From: Streptomyces beigongshangae
GTDB lineage: Bacteria > Actinomycetota > Actinomycetes > Streptomycetales > Streptomycetaceae
DNA: 64,000 nucleotides
Direction: 5' to 3'
NCBI RefSeq assembly: GCF_019710745.1
Contig: NZ_JAHKJW010000008.1
Location: 1 to 64,000 of the forward strand
This document shows positions 54,938 to 64,000 of this stretch, piece after piece. Position numbers and translations under genes: made by a program. The notes under the pieces were generated by a model. The model ran no database searches. It was given only the letters and a program-made list of their open reading frames with translations, and had not been told where the DNA came from. Each line of letters opens with the position of its first letter. Position 1 is the first letter of the stretch.

Positions 54938-56070
54938 CGCCCGGCCGGAGCGCGGCCGCCACCGGCTCCCGCAGCCCCAGTACCGCCAATGGAGGAGAGA
55001 CTGTGCCCACTGTGCCCCCGGCATCGAAGACTGCCGACGCGGTGGACGTGACCGCGCTCCTGGAGCGCGGCCGGACCCTGGCCTCACCGGTGCTGCGGGC
55101 GGCCATCGACCGCCTCGCCCCGCCCATGGACACGGTCGCCGCCTACCACTTCGGCTGGATCGACGCCGCCGGCAACCCCGCCGAGGGCGACGGGGGCAAG
55201 GCCGTCCGGCCCGCCCTGGCCGTGCTGTCCGCCGAGGCCGCCGGCGCCGCCCCCGAGGTGGGCGTGCCGGGCGCGGTCGCCGTGGAACTGGTGCACAACT
55301 TCTCGCTCCTGCACGACGACCTGATGGACGGCGACGAGCAGCGCCGCCACCGTGACACCGTCTGGAAGGTGCACGGCCCCGCCCAGGCGATCCTCGTGGG
55401 CGACGCGCTGTTCGCGCTGGCCAACGAACTGCTCCTCGAACTCGGCACGGTCGAGGCGGGCCGCGCCACCCGCCGGCTGACCACCGCCACGCGCGCGCTG
55501 ATCGACGGCCAGGCGCAGGACATCTCCTACGAGCACCGCGACCGGGTCAGCGTCGAGGAGTGCCTGGAGATGGAGGGCAACAAGACCGGCGCCCTGCTCG
55601 CCTGCGCCTGCTCCATCGGTGCGGTCCTCGGCGGCGCCGACGACCGCACGGCCGACACCCTGGAGAAGTACGGCTACCACCTCGGCCTCGCCTTCCAGGC
55701 CGTCGACGACCTGCTCGGCATCTGGGGCGACCCGGTGGCCACCGGCAAGCAGACCTGGAGCGACCTGCGCCAGCGCAAGAAGTCCCTGCCGGTCGTGGCC
55801 GCGCTCGCGGCGGGCGGCCCGGCCTCCGTGCGACTCGGCGAACTGCTCGCCGCGGACGCCGGCCGGAGCGACTTCGAGAACTTCTCCGAGGAGGAGTTCG
55901 CCGCGCGCGCCGCGCTCATCGAGGAGGCCGGCGGCCGCGAGTGGACCGCCCAGGAGGCGCGCCGCCAGCACACCGTCGCCGTCGAGGCGCTCGACACGAT
56001 CCGCATGCCGGACCGGGTGCGGGCCCAGTTCGTGGAGCTGGCCGACTTCGTCGTCGTACGGAAGAGATGA
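54934..56070 (+). CDS. Polyprenyl diphosphate synthase
   Basis: 378 aa from ATG 54934 (GAGGAGG upstream); GTG 55003 with its own GGAGGAG site is an alternative start, so the first 23 residues may not be in the main product. Class I trans-prenyl synthase with first Asp-rich motif LLHDDLMDGD and second region AVDDLLGIWGD, where DDLLG replaces the usual DDxxD. Likely provides farnesyl diphosphate for squalene synthesis. The stop of hpnE overlaps the start. Confidence 0.92.
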   Translation: MTPGRSAAATGSRSPSTANGGETVPTVPPASKTADAVDVTALLERGRTLASPVLRAAIDRLAPPMDTVAAYHFGWIDAAGNPAEGDGGKAVRPALAVLSAEAAGAAPEVGVPGAVAVELVHNFSLLHDDLMDGDEQRRHRDTVWKVHGPAQAILVGDALFALANELLLELGTVEAGRATRRLTTATRALIDGQAQDISYEHRDRVSVEECLEMEGNKTGALLACACSIGAVLGGADDRTADTLEKYGYHLGLAFQAVDDLLGIWGDPVATGKQTWSDLRQRKKSLPVVAALAAGGPASVRLGELLAADAGRSDFENFSEEEFAARAALIEEAGGREWTAQEARRQHTVAVEALDTIRMPDRVRAQFVELADFVVVRKR

Positions 56071-56180
56071 GCCCCATCGGTCGGACAGCCCTCGCGTAGT
56101 CGCCGGCCGGTGCCGCGGAACCACACGTACCGGCCGACGGCGGACCCACAGCAGAGACACCACTGCACGAAGGGGAAGCC

Positions 56181-58199
56181 ATGACAGCGACGACCGACGG
56201 AAGCCCCGGGGCCCTGCCGCCCCGTGCAACCTCGGCCAGCGACATCCGGACGGAACCGACCCCCGCGGCGGCCGGGCCGGCCGGTGTGCGGGACGCCGCC
56301 GCGCACGCGATGCGGCGCGCCACCGAATTCCTGCTCGCCGCACAGGACGCCCAGGGCTGGTGGAAGGGCGACCTGGAGACCAACGTCACGATGGACGCGG
56401 AGGACCTGCTGCTCCGCCGGTTCCTGGGCATCGAGGACCACGGGACCACGCAGGCCGCCGCCCTGTTCATCCGCGGTGAACAGCGCGAGGACGGCACCTG
56501 GGCCTCCTTCTACGGCGGACCGGGCGAACTCTCCACGACCATCGAGGCGTACGTCGCCCTGCGGCTGGCCGGTGACGCACCGGAGGACCCGCACATGGCG
56601 CGGGCGGCCGCGTGGATCCGCGGACAGGGGGGCATCGCCGCCGCCCGTGTCTTCACCCGGATCTGGCTGGCCCTGTTCGGCTGGTGGAAGTGGGACGACC
56701 TCCCCGAACTCCCGCCGGAGCTCATCTGGTTCCCCAGGTGGGCACCGCTCAACATCTACGACTTCGGCTGCTGGGCCCGGCAGACCATAGTGCCGCTCAC
56801 CGTCGTCTCGGCCAAGCGCCCGGTGCGTCCCGCGCCCTTCGCCCTGGACGAGCTGCACACCGACCCCCGTCGTCCCCGCCCGGCCCGGCCGCGGGCCGGA
56901 CTGGCCAGCTGGGACGGGGTGTTCCAGCGGCTCGACCGGGCCCTGCACGCCTACCGCAGGGTCGCCCCGCGCCGGCTGCGCGGGGCCGCGATGAACAGCG
57001 CCGCCCGCTGGATCATCGAGCGCCAGGAGAACGACGGGTGCTGGGGAGGCATCCAGCCGCCCGCCGTCTACTCGGTCATCGCCCTGTACCTGCTCGGCTA
57101 CGACCTCGACCACCCCGTGATGCGCGAGGGACTCGCCTCCCTGGACCGCTTCGCCGTGTGGCGCGAGGACGGGGCCCGCATGATCGAGGCATGCCAGTCA
57201 CCGGTGTGGGACACCTGCCTGGCGACCATCGCGCTCGCCGACGCGGGCGTGCCCGCCGACCATCCGCAGCTGGTGCGGGCGGCGGACTGGATGCTCGGCG
57301 AGGAGATCGTCCGTCCCGGCGACTGGGCGGTCAAACGGCCCGGACTCCCGCCCGGCGGCTGGGCCTTCGAGTTCCACAACGACAACTACCCCGACATCGA
57401 CGACACCGCCGAGGTGGTCCTCGCGCTGCGCCGCGTCGAGCACCACGACCCGGAGCGCGTGGAGAAGGCCATCGGGCGCGGGGTGCGCTGGAACCTCGGC
57501 ATGCAGTCGAGGAACGGCGCGTGGGGCGCCTTCGACGTCGACAACACCAGTCCCTTACCCAACCGGCTGCCGTTCTGCGACTTCGGCGAGGTCATCGACC
57601 CGCCGTCCGCCGACGTCACCGCGCACGTCGTGGAGATGCTCGCGGTCGAGGGCCTCGCCCACGACCCGCGCACCCGCCGGGGCATCGAGTGGCTGCTCGC
57701 CGAACAGGAGGAGAACGGCTCCTGGTTCGGCCGCTGGGGCGTCAACTACGTGTACGGGACCGGGTCGGTGGTGCCCGCGCTGGCCGCCGCCGGGCTGCCC
57801 GGCTCGCACCCCGCGATCCGCCGGGCGGTGACCTGGCTGGAGACCGTGCAGAACGACGACGGCGGGTGGGGCGAGGACCTGCGCTCCTACCGGGACGCCG
57901 CCGGGTGGGGCGGACGGGGCGTCTCGACCGCCTCCCAGACCGCGTGGGCGCTGCTGGCGCTGCTCGCGGCGGGGGAGCGGGACTCCAGGGCCGTCGAGCG
58001 CGGCATCGCCTGGCTCGCCCGGACCCAGCTGGCGGACGGCTCCTGGGACGAGCCGTACTTCACCGGCACCGGGTTCCCGTGGGACTTCTCCATCAACTAC
58101 CACCTCTACCGGCAGGTCTTCCCGCTGACCGCGCTCGGCCGGTACGTCAACGGCGAACCGTTCGCCGCCCCGCGGCACTCCTCGCGCAGGGCGCACTGA
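56181..58199 (+). CDS. shc: Squalene-hopene cyclase (contains a TTA codon)
   Basis: 672 aa. Squalene cyclase with QW repeats along the length (for example QENDGCWGGIQ), the protonating DIDDTAE motif (DxDD, around residue 405), and the C-terminal WDFSINYHLYRQVFPLTALGRY. It cyclises squalene to hopene. An in-frame TTA leucine codon lies at 57555-57557 (residue 459), decoded only by the bldA tRNA; it is the only one I found by eye. The stop overlaps the hpnG start (TGATG). Confidence 0.97.
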   Translation: MTATTDGSPGALPPRATSASDIRTEPTPAAAGPAGVRDAAAHAMRRATEFLLAAQDAQGWWKGDLETNVTMDAEDLLLRRFLGIEDHGTTQAAALFIRGEQREDGTWASFYGGPGELSTTIEAYVALRLAGDAPEDPHMARAAAWIRGQGGIAAARVFTRIWLALFGWWKWDDLPELPPELIWFPRWAPLNIYDFGCWARQTIVPLTVVSAKRPVRPAPFALDELHTDPRRPRPARPRAGLASWDGVFQRLDRALHAYRRVAPRRLRGAAMNSAARWIIERQENDGCWGGIQPPAVYSVIALYLLGYDLDHPVMREGLASLDRFAVWREDGARMIEACQSPVWDTCLATIALADAGVPADHPQLVRAADWMLGEEIVRPGDWAVKRPGLPPGGWAFEFHNDNYPDIDDTAEVVLALRRVEHHDPERVEKAIGRGVRWNLGMQSRNGAWGAFDVDNTSPLPNRLPFCDFGEVIDPPSADVTAHVVEMLAVEGLAHDPRTRRGIEWLLAEQEENGSWFGRWGVNYVYGTGSVVPALAAAGLPGSHPAIRRAVTWLETVQNDDGGWGEDLRSYRDAAGWGGRGVSTASQTAWALLALLAAGERDSRAVERGIAWLARTQLADGSWDEPYFTGTGFPWDFSINYHLYRQVFPLTALGRYVNGEPFAAPRHSSRRAH

Positions 58200-58843
58200 T
58201 GGGCGGGGCACCGCGCGCCGCCCCGCTGCTGATCGCCTGCGCACTGGGCATCGAGCGGCTCGCCCTGCGCACCGGCGGCGACCGCGGCGGCGCCGCGGGA
58301 CCGGTCACCGTGGTGCGCACCGGCATGGGGGCGCCGGCCGCCCGGCGGGCGGTCGGCAGGGCGCTGGCCGGACCCGCGATGAGCGGGGCGGCCGTCCTGG
58401 CCACGGGCTTCTGCGCCGGTCTCGCCCCCGGTATGCGTCCGGGAGACCTGGTCGTCGCCGAGGAGACCCGGGACCCGCACGGAGTCACCCCGTGCGTGGG
58501 CACCGGCCTGCTCGTCGGGGAACTGAAGCGCGCCGTTCCCGGGCGCGCCGTCCACACGGGACCGCTCACCGGTTCCGATCACATCGTCCGCGGCCACGAA
58601 CGGCCGCGGCTGCTCGCGACCGGGGCGATCGCGGTCGACATGGAGTCGGCTGCCACGCTCCACACGGCCGTCGGCACGGGAGAGCGTCCGGTTGCCGCCG
58701 TACGGGTGGTCGTGGACGCTCCCGCATATGAACTCGTCCGGATCGGCACGCTGCGCGGTGGAATATCGGCTTTCCGCGTCCTCCGTGCCATCCTTCCCGT
58801 TTTTCATGAATGGCACCGTTCTCCGCTGCTCCCCAGGAGGTGA
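58199..58843 (+). CDS. hpnG: Adenosylhopane nucleosidase/phosphorylase HpnG
   Basis: 214 aa from ATG 58199, sharing one base with the shc stop. Purine nucleoside phosphorylase/MTAN fold, with TGMGAPAARRAV and the substrate-binding AVDMESAATL. HpnG removes adenine from adenosylhopane to give the ribosyl hopane. It sits just before hpnH, whose product it uses. Confidence 0.87.
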   Translation: MGGAPRAAPLLIACALGIERLALRTGGDRGGAAGPVTVVRTGMGAPAARRAVGRALAGPAMSGAAVLATGFCAGLAPGMRPGDLVVAEETRDPHGVTPCVGTGLLVGELKRAVPGRAVHTGPLTGSDHIVRGHERPRLLATGAIAVDMESAATLHTAVGTGERPVAAVRVVVDAPAYELVRIGTLRGGISAFRVLRAILPVFHEWHRSPLLPRR

Positions 58844-58848
58844 GCCAG

Positions 58849-59871
58849 ATGGCCATGCCGCTCCGCCAGACCATCAAGGTCGCGACGTATCTCCTCGAAC
58901 AGAAACTGCGCGGGCGGGACAAGTTCCCGCTGATCGTCGAACTGGAACCGCTGTACGCCTGCAACCTGAAGTGCGAGGGCTGCGGCAAGATCCAGCACCC
59001 GGCCGGAGTCCTCAAGCAGCGCATGCCGGTGGCGCAGGCCGTGGGGGCGGTGCTCGAATCGGGCGCGCCGATGGTGTCCATCGCCGGCGGCGAACCCCTG
59101 ATGCACCCGCACATCGACGAGATCGTCCGGCAGCTGGTGGCCCGGAGGAAGTACGTCTTCCTGTGCACCAACGCGGTGCTGCTGCGCAAGAAACTGGACA
59201 GGTTCACCCCCTCGCCGTACTTCGCGTTCACCGTGCACATCGACGGCCTGCGGGAGCGGCACGACGCGTCCGTCGCCAAGGAGGGGGTGTTCGACGAGGC
59301 GGTCGAGGCCATCAAGGAGGCCAAGAGGCGCGGCTTCCGGGTGACCACCAACTCGACCTTCTTCAACACCGACACCCCCCAGACCATCGTCGAGGTGCTC
59401 GACTTCCTCAACGACGACCTGGCCGTGGACGAGATGATGATCTCGCCCGCCTACGCCTACGAGAAGGCGCCCGACCAGGAGCACTTCCTCGGGGTGGAGC
59501 AGACCCGCGAGCTGTTCAGGAAGGCATTCGCGGGCGGCAACCGGCTGCGCTGGCGCCTCAACCACTCCCCGCTCTTCCTGGACTTCCTGGAGGGCCGGGC
59601 CGACTTCCCCTGCACGGCCTGGGCGATCCCCAACTACTCGCTCTTCGGCTGGCAGCGGCCCTGCTACCTGATGAGCGACGGGTACGTCACGACGTACAAG
59701 GAGCTGATCGAGGAGACCGACTGGGACGCCTACGGCCGCGGCAAGGACCCGCGGTGCGCCAACTGCATGGCGCACTGCGGCTACGAGCCGACCGCGGTCA
59801 TGGCCACCATGGGCTCCCTCAGGGAGTCCCTGCGGGCCGCCCGCGAGACCGTCTCGGCGAACCGCGGGTGA
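58849..59871 (+). CDS. hpnH: Adenosyl-hopene transferase HpnH (radical SAM)
   Basis: 340 aa from ATG 58849 with GGAGGTG 9 bases upstream. Radical SAM motif CNLKCEGC (CxxxCxxC, about residues 40-47), [11 protein letters not shown], and a C-terminal [12 protein letters not shown] cysteine cluster. It joins the 5'-deoxyadenosyl group of SAM to hopene, making adenosylhopane, the first step of the C35 side chain. Starts 5 bp after hpnG. Confidence 0.95.
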   Translation: MAMPLRQTIKVATYLLEQKLRGRDKFPLIVELEPLYACNLKCEGCGKIQHPAGVLKQRMPVAQAVGAVLESGAPMVSIAGGEPLMHPHIDEIVRQLVARRKYVFLCTNAVLLRKKLDRFTPSPYFAFTVHIDGLRERHDASVAKEGVFDEAVEAIKEAKRRGFRVTTNSTFFNTDTPQTIVEVLDFLNDDLAVDEMMISPAYAYEKAPDQEHFLGVEQTRELFRKAFAGGNRLRWRLNHSPLFLDFLEGRADFPCTAWAIPNYSLFGWQRPCYLMSDGYVTTYKELIEETDWDAYGRGKDPRCANCMAHCGYEPTAVMATMGSLRESLRAARETVSANRG

Positions 59872-59875
59872 CGAC

Positions 59876-60175
59876 ATGACCGCCGTCTCCCTGGGCCTCC
59901 CCGAGGTGCCGGTCCGGCCGGTCGCGCAGCGCCGTGCCTCACGGCGCCTCCAGGTCGGACCGGTGGCGGTCGGGGGCGGGGCGCCCGTCTCGGTGCAGTC
60001 GATGACGACGACCCGTACGTCGGACGTCGGTGCCACGCTCCAGCAGATCGCCGAGCTGACCGCGGCCGGCTGCGAGGAGGCGACGGGGCTCGCCGAGCGG
60101 ATGCGGGCCGACGGCGTCGCGCCGGGCGCGCCGGAGGTCACGGCGGCGGGGGCACCCGTCGGCACGGTGGGGTAG
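59876..60175 (+). pseudogene. ispG: Internally deleted ispG (GcpE) remnant
   Basis: 99 codons from ATG 59876 to TAG. Residues 1-66 are the IspG start ([39 protein letters not shown]). They join directly to [15 protein letters not shown], which is the IspG C-terminus; the usual family length is about 385 residues, so roughly 285 are missing, in frame. The iron-sulfur cysteines and active site lie in the missing part, so the product cannot do the MEP step (MEcPP to HMBPP). A full ispG must exist elsewhere in the genome. Confidence 0.85.
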
Positions 60176-60204
60176 CTGCAGCACGGACCGAGAGGGGGCC
60201 CGAC

Positions 60205-62493
60205 GTGACGATTCTGGAGACCATCCGGGGACCGCGCGACCTGAAGGCGCTGTCCGAGGCCGGGACCGGCCGGGTGGCCGAGGAGATCCGGGAGTTCCTG
60301 GTGCACGCCGTCGCCAGGACCGGGGGACATCTGGGACCCAATCTGGGGGTGGTGGAACTGTCCATCGCGCTCCACCGGGTCTTCGAGTCACCCGTCGACC
60401 GCATCCTGTGGGACACCGGCCACCAGAGCTATGTGCACAAGTTGCTGACCGGGCGTCAGGACTTCTCCAAGCTGCGCGGCAAGGGCGGCCTGTCCGGCTA
60501 CCCCTCGCGCGAGGAGTCCGAGCACGACGTCATCGAGAACAGCCACGCGTCCACCGCGCTCGGCTGGGCCGACGGGCTCGCCAAGGCCCGTCAGGTGCGG
60601 GGGGAGAAGGGGCACGTCGTCGCGGTCGTCGGCGACGGCGCGCTCACCGGCGGCATGGCCTGGGAGGCGCTCAACAACATCGCCGCCGCCAAGGACCGGC
60701 CGTTGATCATCGTCGTCAACGACAACGAGCGCTCGTACGCGCCCACCATCGGCGGCCTCGCCGACCACCTGGCGGCCCTGCGCACCACCGACGGCTACGA
60801 GAAGGCACTGGCATGGGGCAAGGACGTCCTGCTGCGCACCCCCGTCGTCGGCGGCACGCTCTACGAGTCGCTGCACGGCGCCAAGAAGGGGTTCAAGGAC
60901 GCGTTCGCCCCGCAGGGCATGTTCGAGGACCTCGGGCTGAAGTACGTCGGGCCGATCGACGGGCACGACACGGGCGCGGTCGAGTCGGCCCTGCGGCGCG
61001 CGAAACGCTTCCACGGGCCCGTGCTCGTCCACTGCCTGACGGAGAAGGGACGCGGTTACGAGCCCGCGCTGGCGCACGAGGAGGACCACTTCCACACGGT
61101 CGGTGCGATGGACCCGCTCACCTGCGAGCCGCTCGCACCCCCCGGCGGTCCGTCCTGGACCTCCGTGTTCGGCGACGAGATCGTGCGCATCGGGGAGGAG
61201 CGCGACGACGTCGTGGCGATCACGGCGGCCATGCTGCACCCGGTGGGGCTCACGAAGTTCGCCGAGAGGTTCCCCGGACGGGTGTGGGACGTCGGTATCG
61301 CCGAGCAGCACGCGGCGGTGTCCGCGGCGGGGCTCGCGACCGGCGGGCTGCACCCGGTCGTCGCCGTGTACGCGACCTTCCTCAACCGCGCCTTCGACCA
61401 GCTCCTCATGGACGTCGCCCTGCACCGCTGCGGGGTGACGTTCGTGCTGGACCGGGCCGGTGTGACGGGCGCCGACGGGGCGTCGCACAACGGCATGTGG
61501 GACCTGTCGGTCCTCCAGGTCGTGCCGGGGCTCAGGATCGCCGCGCCGCGGGACGCCGGCCAGCTCCGTGCCCAGCTGCGCGAGGCGGTCGCCGTGGACG
61601 ACGCCCCCACGCTGCTCCGCTTCCCCAAGGAGTCGGTGGGCCCGGACGTCCCGGCGGTCGACCGGGTGGGCGGCGTCGACGTCCTGCACCGCGGTGAGCG
61701 GGCCGACGTGCTCCTGGTCGCCGTCGGCGTGATGGCACCGGTGTGCCTGCGCGCGGCCGGACTGCTGGAGGCCCGGGGGATCGGCTGCACGGTCGTGGAC
61801 CCCCGCTGGGTCAAACCCGTCGACCCCGCGCTGCCCCCGCTGGCCGCCGGTCACCGCATGGTCGCGGTCGTCGAGGACAACAGCCGGGCCGCCGGTGTGG
61901 GCGCGGCGGTCGCGCTCGCGCTGGGGGACGCCGAGGTCGACGTACCCGTACGGCGGTTCGGCATCCCCGAGCAGTTCCTCGCGCACGCCAAGCGGAGCGA
62001 GGTGCTCGCCGACATCGGGCTGACGCCCGTCGAGATCGCGGGCCGGATCAGCGCGAGCCTGGCCCTGCGGGACGCAGCCGGGTCTCCCCGGCGGCGGCCG
62101 GCCACGAAGCGCGCCCGGCCGGCGCCGGCCGGGCGGGGGGCTCCCGGGGCGCGGGAGACCGACCCCGCGGCCGGGACACCGACCCCCGGCGAGCGGGCGG
62201 TCACGGAACGGGCGCCCCGGAAGGCCCCGCCCGCCCGGAGGCACACCGCCGGGCGGGCGGCCACCGGCGAACAGGCGGCCACCGAGGCGCGGGAGGGCGC
62301 CGGGGCGCCGACGGGCGCCGGGAAACCGGCAACCGCCGGAGAACGGACGGTCGCCGGGAAACGGGCGGCGGCCGGGGAACGGACGGCCGACGGGGAACAG
62401 GCGGTCGACGGACCACCGGCGGCCGCCGGGGAGCGGCGGGTCGCCGGTGGGCCCGTCGCCAAGACGCACGTGTCCGAGGAGAAGCAGGGATGA
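60205..62493 (+). CDS. dxs: 1-deoxy-D-xylulose-5-phosphate synthase with long C-terminal extension
   Basis: 762 aa from GTG 60205. Complete Dxs: [13 protein letters not shown], thiamine diphosphate motif [16 protein letters not shown], and [15 protein letters not shown] in the transketolase half. It makes DXP from pyruvate and glyceraldehyde 3-phosphate, the committed MEP step. Core Dxs ends near residue 621; the last ~140 residues are a low-complexity Ala/Gly/Arg/Pro/Glu tail of degenerate repeats (AGERT/AGKRA). Dxs proteins normally stop near 630-660. The stop overlaps hpnO by 4 bp. Confidence 0.96.
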   Translation: MTILETIRGPRDLKALSEAGTGRVAEEIREFLVHAVARTGGHLGPNLGVVELSIALHRVFESPVDRILWDTGHQSYVHKLLTGRQDFSKLRGKGGLSGYPSREESEHDVIENSHASTALGWADGLAKARQVRGEKGHVVAVVGDGALTGGMAWEALNNIAAAKDRPLIIVVNDNERSYAPTIGGLADHLAALRTTDGYEKALAWGKDVLLRTPVVGGTLYESLHGAKKGFKDAFAPQGMFEDLGLKYVGPIDGHDTGAVESALRRAKRFHGPVLVHCLTEKGRGYEPALAHEEDHFHTVGAMDPLTCEPLAPPGGPSWTSVFGDEIVRIGEERDDVVAITAAMLHPVGLTKFAERFPGRVWDVGIAEQHAAVSAAGLATGGLHPVVAVYATFLNRAFDQLLMDVALHRCGVTFVLDRAGVTGADGASHNGMWDLSVLQVVPGLRIAAPRDAGQLRAQLREAVAVDDAPTLLRFPKESVGPDVPAVDRVGGVDVLHRGERADVLLVAVGVMAPVCLRAAGLLEARGIGCTVVDPRWVKPVDPALPPLAAGHRMVAVVEDNSRAAGVGAAVALALGDAEVDVPVRRFGIPEQFLAHAKRSEVLADIGLTPVEIAGRISASLALRDAAGSPRRRPATKRARPAPAGRGAPGARETDPAAGTPTPGERAVTERAPRKAPPARRHTAGRAATGEQAATEAREGAGAPTGAGKPATAGERTVAGKRAAAGERTADGEQAVDGPPAAAGERRVAGGPVAKTHVSEEKQG

Positions 62494-63887
62494 CCACCAG
62501 CGGACCCCAGGAGTTCGACCTCGCCGGCCTCCTCGCCGAGCGCGGGGCCGAGCGCTACGAGCTGCACGCCAAGTACCTGAACCACCAGCTGCCGCGCATG
62601 CTGCACACCATCGGCTTCGACAAGGTCTACGAACGGGCCGAGGGCGCCCACTTCTGGGACGCGGACGGCAACGACCACCTGGACATGCTCGCCGGGTTCG
62701 GGGTGATGGGCCTGGGCCGCCACCACCCCGTCGTCCGCAAGGCCCTGCACGACGTCCTGGACGCCGGGCTCGCCGACCTGACCCGCTTCGACTGCCAGCC
62801 GCTGCCCGGACTGCTGGCGGAGAGGCTGCTCGCCCACAGCCCGCACCTGGACCGGGTGTTCTTCGGCAACAGCGGTACGGAGGCCGTGGAGACCGCGCTG
62901 AAGTTCGCCCGGTACGCCACCGGGAAGCCGCGCGTGCTGTACTGCGCGCACTCCTTCCACGGCCTGACCACCGGCTCCCTGTCCGTGAACGGCGAGGACG
63001 CCTTCCGGGACGGTTTCGCCCCGCTGCTGCCCGACACGGCGGTCCCGCTCGGCGACCTCGACGTCCTGGCGGCGGAGCTGCGGAAGGGCGACGTCGCCGC
63101 GCTGATCGTCGAGCCGATCCAGGGCAAGGGCGTGCACGAGTCGCCGCCCGGCTACCTGCGCGCCGCCCAGGAGGTGCTGCACCGGAACGGCGCGCTGCTC
63201 ATCGCGGACGAGGTCCAGACCGGGCTCGGCCGGACCGGGGACTTCTACGCCTACCAGCACGAGGACGGGGTCGAGCCGGACCTGGTCTGCGTGGCGAAGG
63301 CGCTGTCGGGCGGTTATGTGCCCGTGAGCGCGACCCTCGGCAAGGACTGGATCTTCAAGAAGGTCTACTCGTCCATGGACCGCGTCCTCGTGCACTCCGC
63401 GAGTTTCGGGGCCAACGCGCAGGCCATGGCGGCCGGGCTCGCAGTCCTGTCGGTCATGGAGAACGAGCAGGTCGTGGCCAACGCCCGTGCCACGGGCGAG
63501 CTGCTGAAGTCCCGGCTCACGGCGCTCGTCGACACGTACGAGCTGCTGAGCGACGTACGCGGCCGGGGACTGATGATCGGCATCGAGTTCGGCCGGCCGA
63601 GGTCGCTGAAGCTGCGCGGCCGCTGGACCATGCTCCAGACCGCGCGCAAGGGGCTCTTCGCGCAGATGGTGGTCGTGCCGCTGCTCCAGCGCCACCGGAT
63701 CCTCACCCAGGTCTCCGGCGACCACCTGGAGGTGATCAAGCTGATCCCGCCGCTGGTGATCGGCGAACAGGACGTGGACCGGTTCGTGGACGCGTTCACC
63801 GCCGTGATGGACGACGCGCACAGCGGGGGCGGGCTGATGTGGGACTTCGGGAAGACCCTGGTCAAACAGGCGGTCGCCAACAGGTAG
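62490..63887 (+). CDS. hpnO: Hopanoid aminotransferase HpnO
   Basis: 465 aa from ATG 62490 (GAGGAGAAGCAGG upstream). Class III PLP aminotransferase: [30 protein letters not shown], and the PLP lysine in [16 protein letters not shown]. It converts the aldehyde of the ribosylhopane-derived intermediate to aminobacteriohopanetriol. Start overlaps the dxs stop by 4 bp. It ends the hopanoid operon. Confidence 0.93.
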   Translation: MTTSGPQEFDLAGLLAERGAERYELHAKYLNHQLPRMLHTIGFDKVYERAEGAHFWDADGNDHLDMLAGFGVMGLGRHHPVVRKALHDVLDAGLADLTRFDCQPLPGLLAERLLAHSPHLDRVFFGNSGTEAVETALKFARYATGKPRVLYCAHSFHGLTTGSLSVNGEDAFRDGFAPLLPDTAVPLGDLDVLAAELRKGDVAALIVEPIQGKGVHESPPGYLRAAQEVLHRNGALLIADEVQTGLGRTGDFYAYQHEDGVEPDLVCVAKALSGGYVPVSATLGKDWIFKKVYSSMDRVLVHSASFGANAQAMAAGLAVLSVMENEQVVANARATGELLKSRLTALVDTYELLSDVRGRGLMIGIEFGRPRSLKLRGRWTMLQTARKGLFAQMVVVPLLQRHRILTQVSGDHLEVIKLIPPLVIGEQDVDRFVDAFTAVMDDAHSGGGLMWDFGKTLVKQAVANR

Positions 63888-63927
63888 GGCACCCGCCACG
63901 GACGGGAACTGCGGGCACGGGCTCTTT

Positions 63928-63962
63928 TTGCCTCTGTGGCAATGAATTTGCCTCGGAGGCAA
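63928..63962. promoter_or_regulatory. Two tandem palindromic operators 20 bp apart
   Basis: TTGCCTCTGTGGCAA (63928-63942, one mismatch) and TTGCCTCGGAGGCAA (63948-63962, perfect around G) have start points exactly 20 bp apart, about two helical turns, on the same DNA face. They lie 21-55 bp before the next start codon. The arrangement fits cooperative binding by a dimeric regulator, probably the product of the gene that follows. Confidence 0.75.
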
Positions 63963-63982
63963 GCCTGCGGCTCAATGGACCC

Positions 63983-64000
63983 ATGAACCCCGCCAAGGGT
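63983..64000 (+). CDS. Start of a gene cut by the window edge (possible regulator)
   Basis: ATG 63983 opens a frame reading MNPAKG, then the window ends. Its position behind two operator-like palindromes suggests an autoregulated DNA-binding protein, but six codons cannot show the family. Confidence 0.3.

Overview
The window is high-GC actinobacterial chromosome, almost certainly Streptomyces. It carries an SsgA-family sporulation protein, a WhiB-like protein, Tat-exported small laccase, GTG/TTG starts, long chains of stop/start-overlapping genes, and a complete hopanoid operon. From memory (not checked by any search) the gene order resembles the S. coelicolor SCO67xx arm region that runs from the small laccase to the hopanoid genes. 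No rRNA, tRNA, insertion sequence, phage or CRISPR array was seen.

Layout. 0.3-5 kb: a two-gene reverse-strand operon for large secreted proteins (ThuA/sugar dehydrogenase, then a cupredoxin/Ig-like/DUF1080 fusion), ending in a perfect 33-bp palindrome. 5.2-11 kb: small laccase, a LacI-type regulator with a nearby operator-like palindrome, a MerR regulator divergent from an unusual double alpha/beta hydrolase, and a WhiB-like protein. 11-19.6 kb: an acyl-ACP desaturase behind a long operator-like palindrome, dimethylargininase, an ABC-F ATPase with a structured leader and upstream ORF, GPP34, SsgD, endonuclease V, a saccharopine-dehydrogenase-like protein, and two gene remnants (UvrA-like and BNR-repeat).

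19.7-27.2 kb is a fatty-acid degradation operon (CoA-transferase, acyl-CoA dehydrogenase, thiolase, FadB-type fusion) followed by an SDR lacking its catalytic residues and a convergent MerR regulator. 27.4-43.7 kb is mixed: two secreted peptidases, a BCCT transporter, D-amino-acid oxidase, a second ABC-F protein, Tex, enoyl-CoA hydratase, HdeD-like protein, an anti-sigma-type ATPase, Idi and GalE.

44.0-51.2 kb is the most intriguing block. One tightly coupled operon encodes two CDP-alcohol phosphotransferases, a LicC-like nucleotidyltransferase, a glycerol-1-phosphate-dehydrogenase-type enzyme, a GT2 glycosyltransferase and a Wzm/Wzt-like ABC exporter. It ends at a 17-bp stem terminator. The set looks like a pathway for making and exporting a phospho-polyol glycoconjugate; its product is not evident.

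51.4-63.9 kb is the hopanoid operon: leader peptide, hpnC, hpnD, a 46-aa coupled ORF, hpnE, polyprenyl synthase, shc, hpnG, hpnH, ispG remnant, dxs, hpnO. Squalene is made from farnesyl diphosphate, cyclised by Shc, extended with adenosine by HpnH, trimmed by HpnG and aminated by HpnO. Notable here: ispG has lost most of its middle in frame, dxs carries a roughly 140-residue low-complexity tail, and shc contains an in-frame TTA codon, which suggests bldA control. The window ends with two 15-bp palindromes spaced 20 bp apart, ahead of a probable regulator gene.
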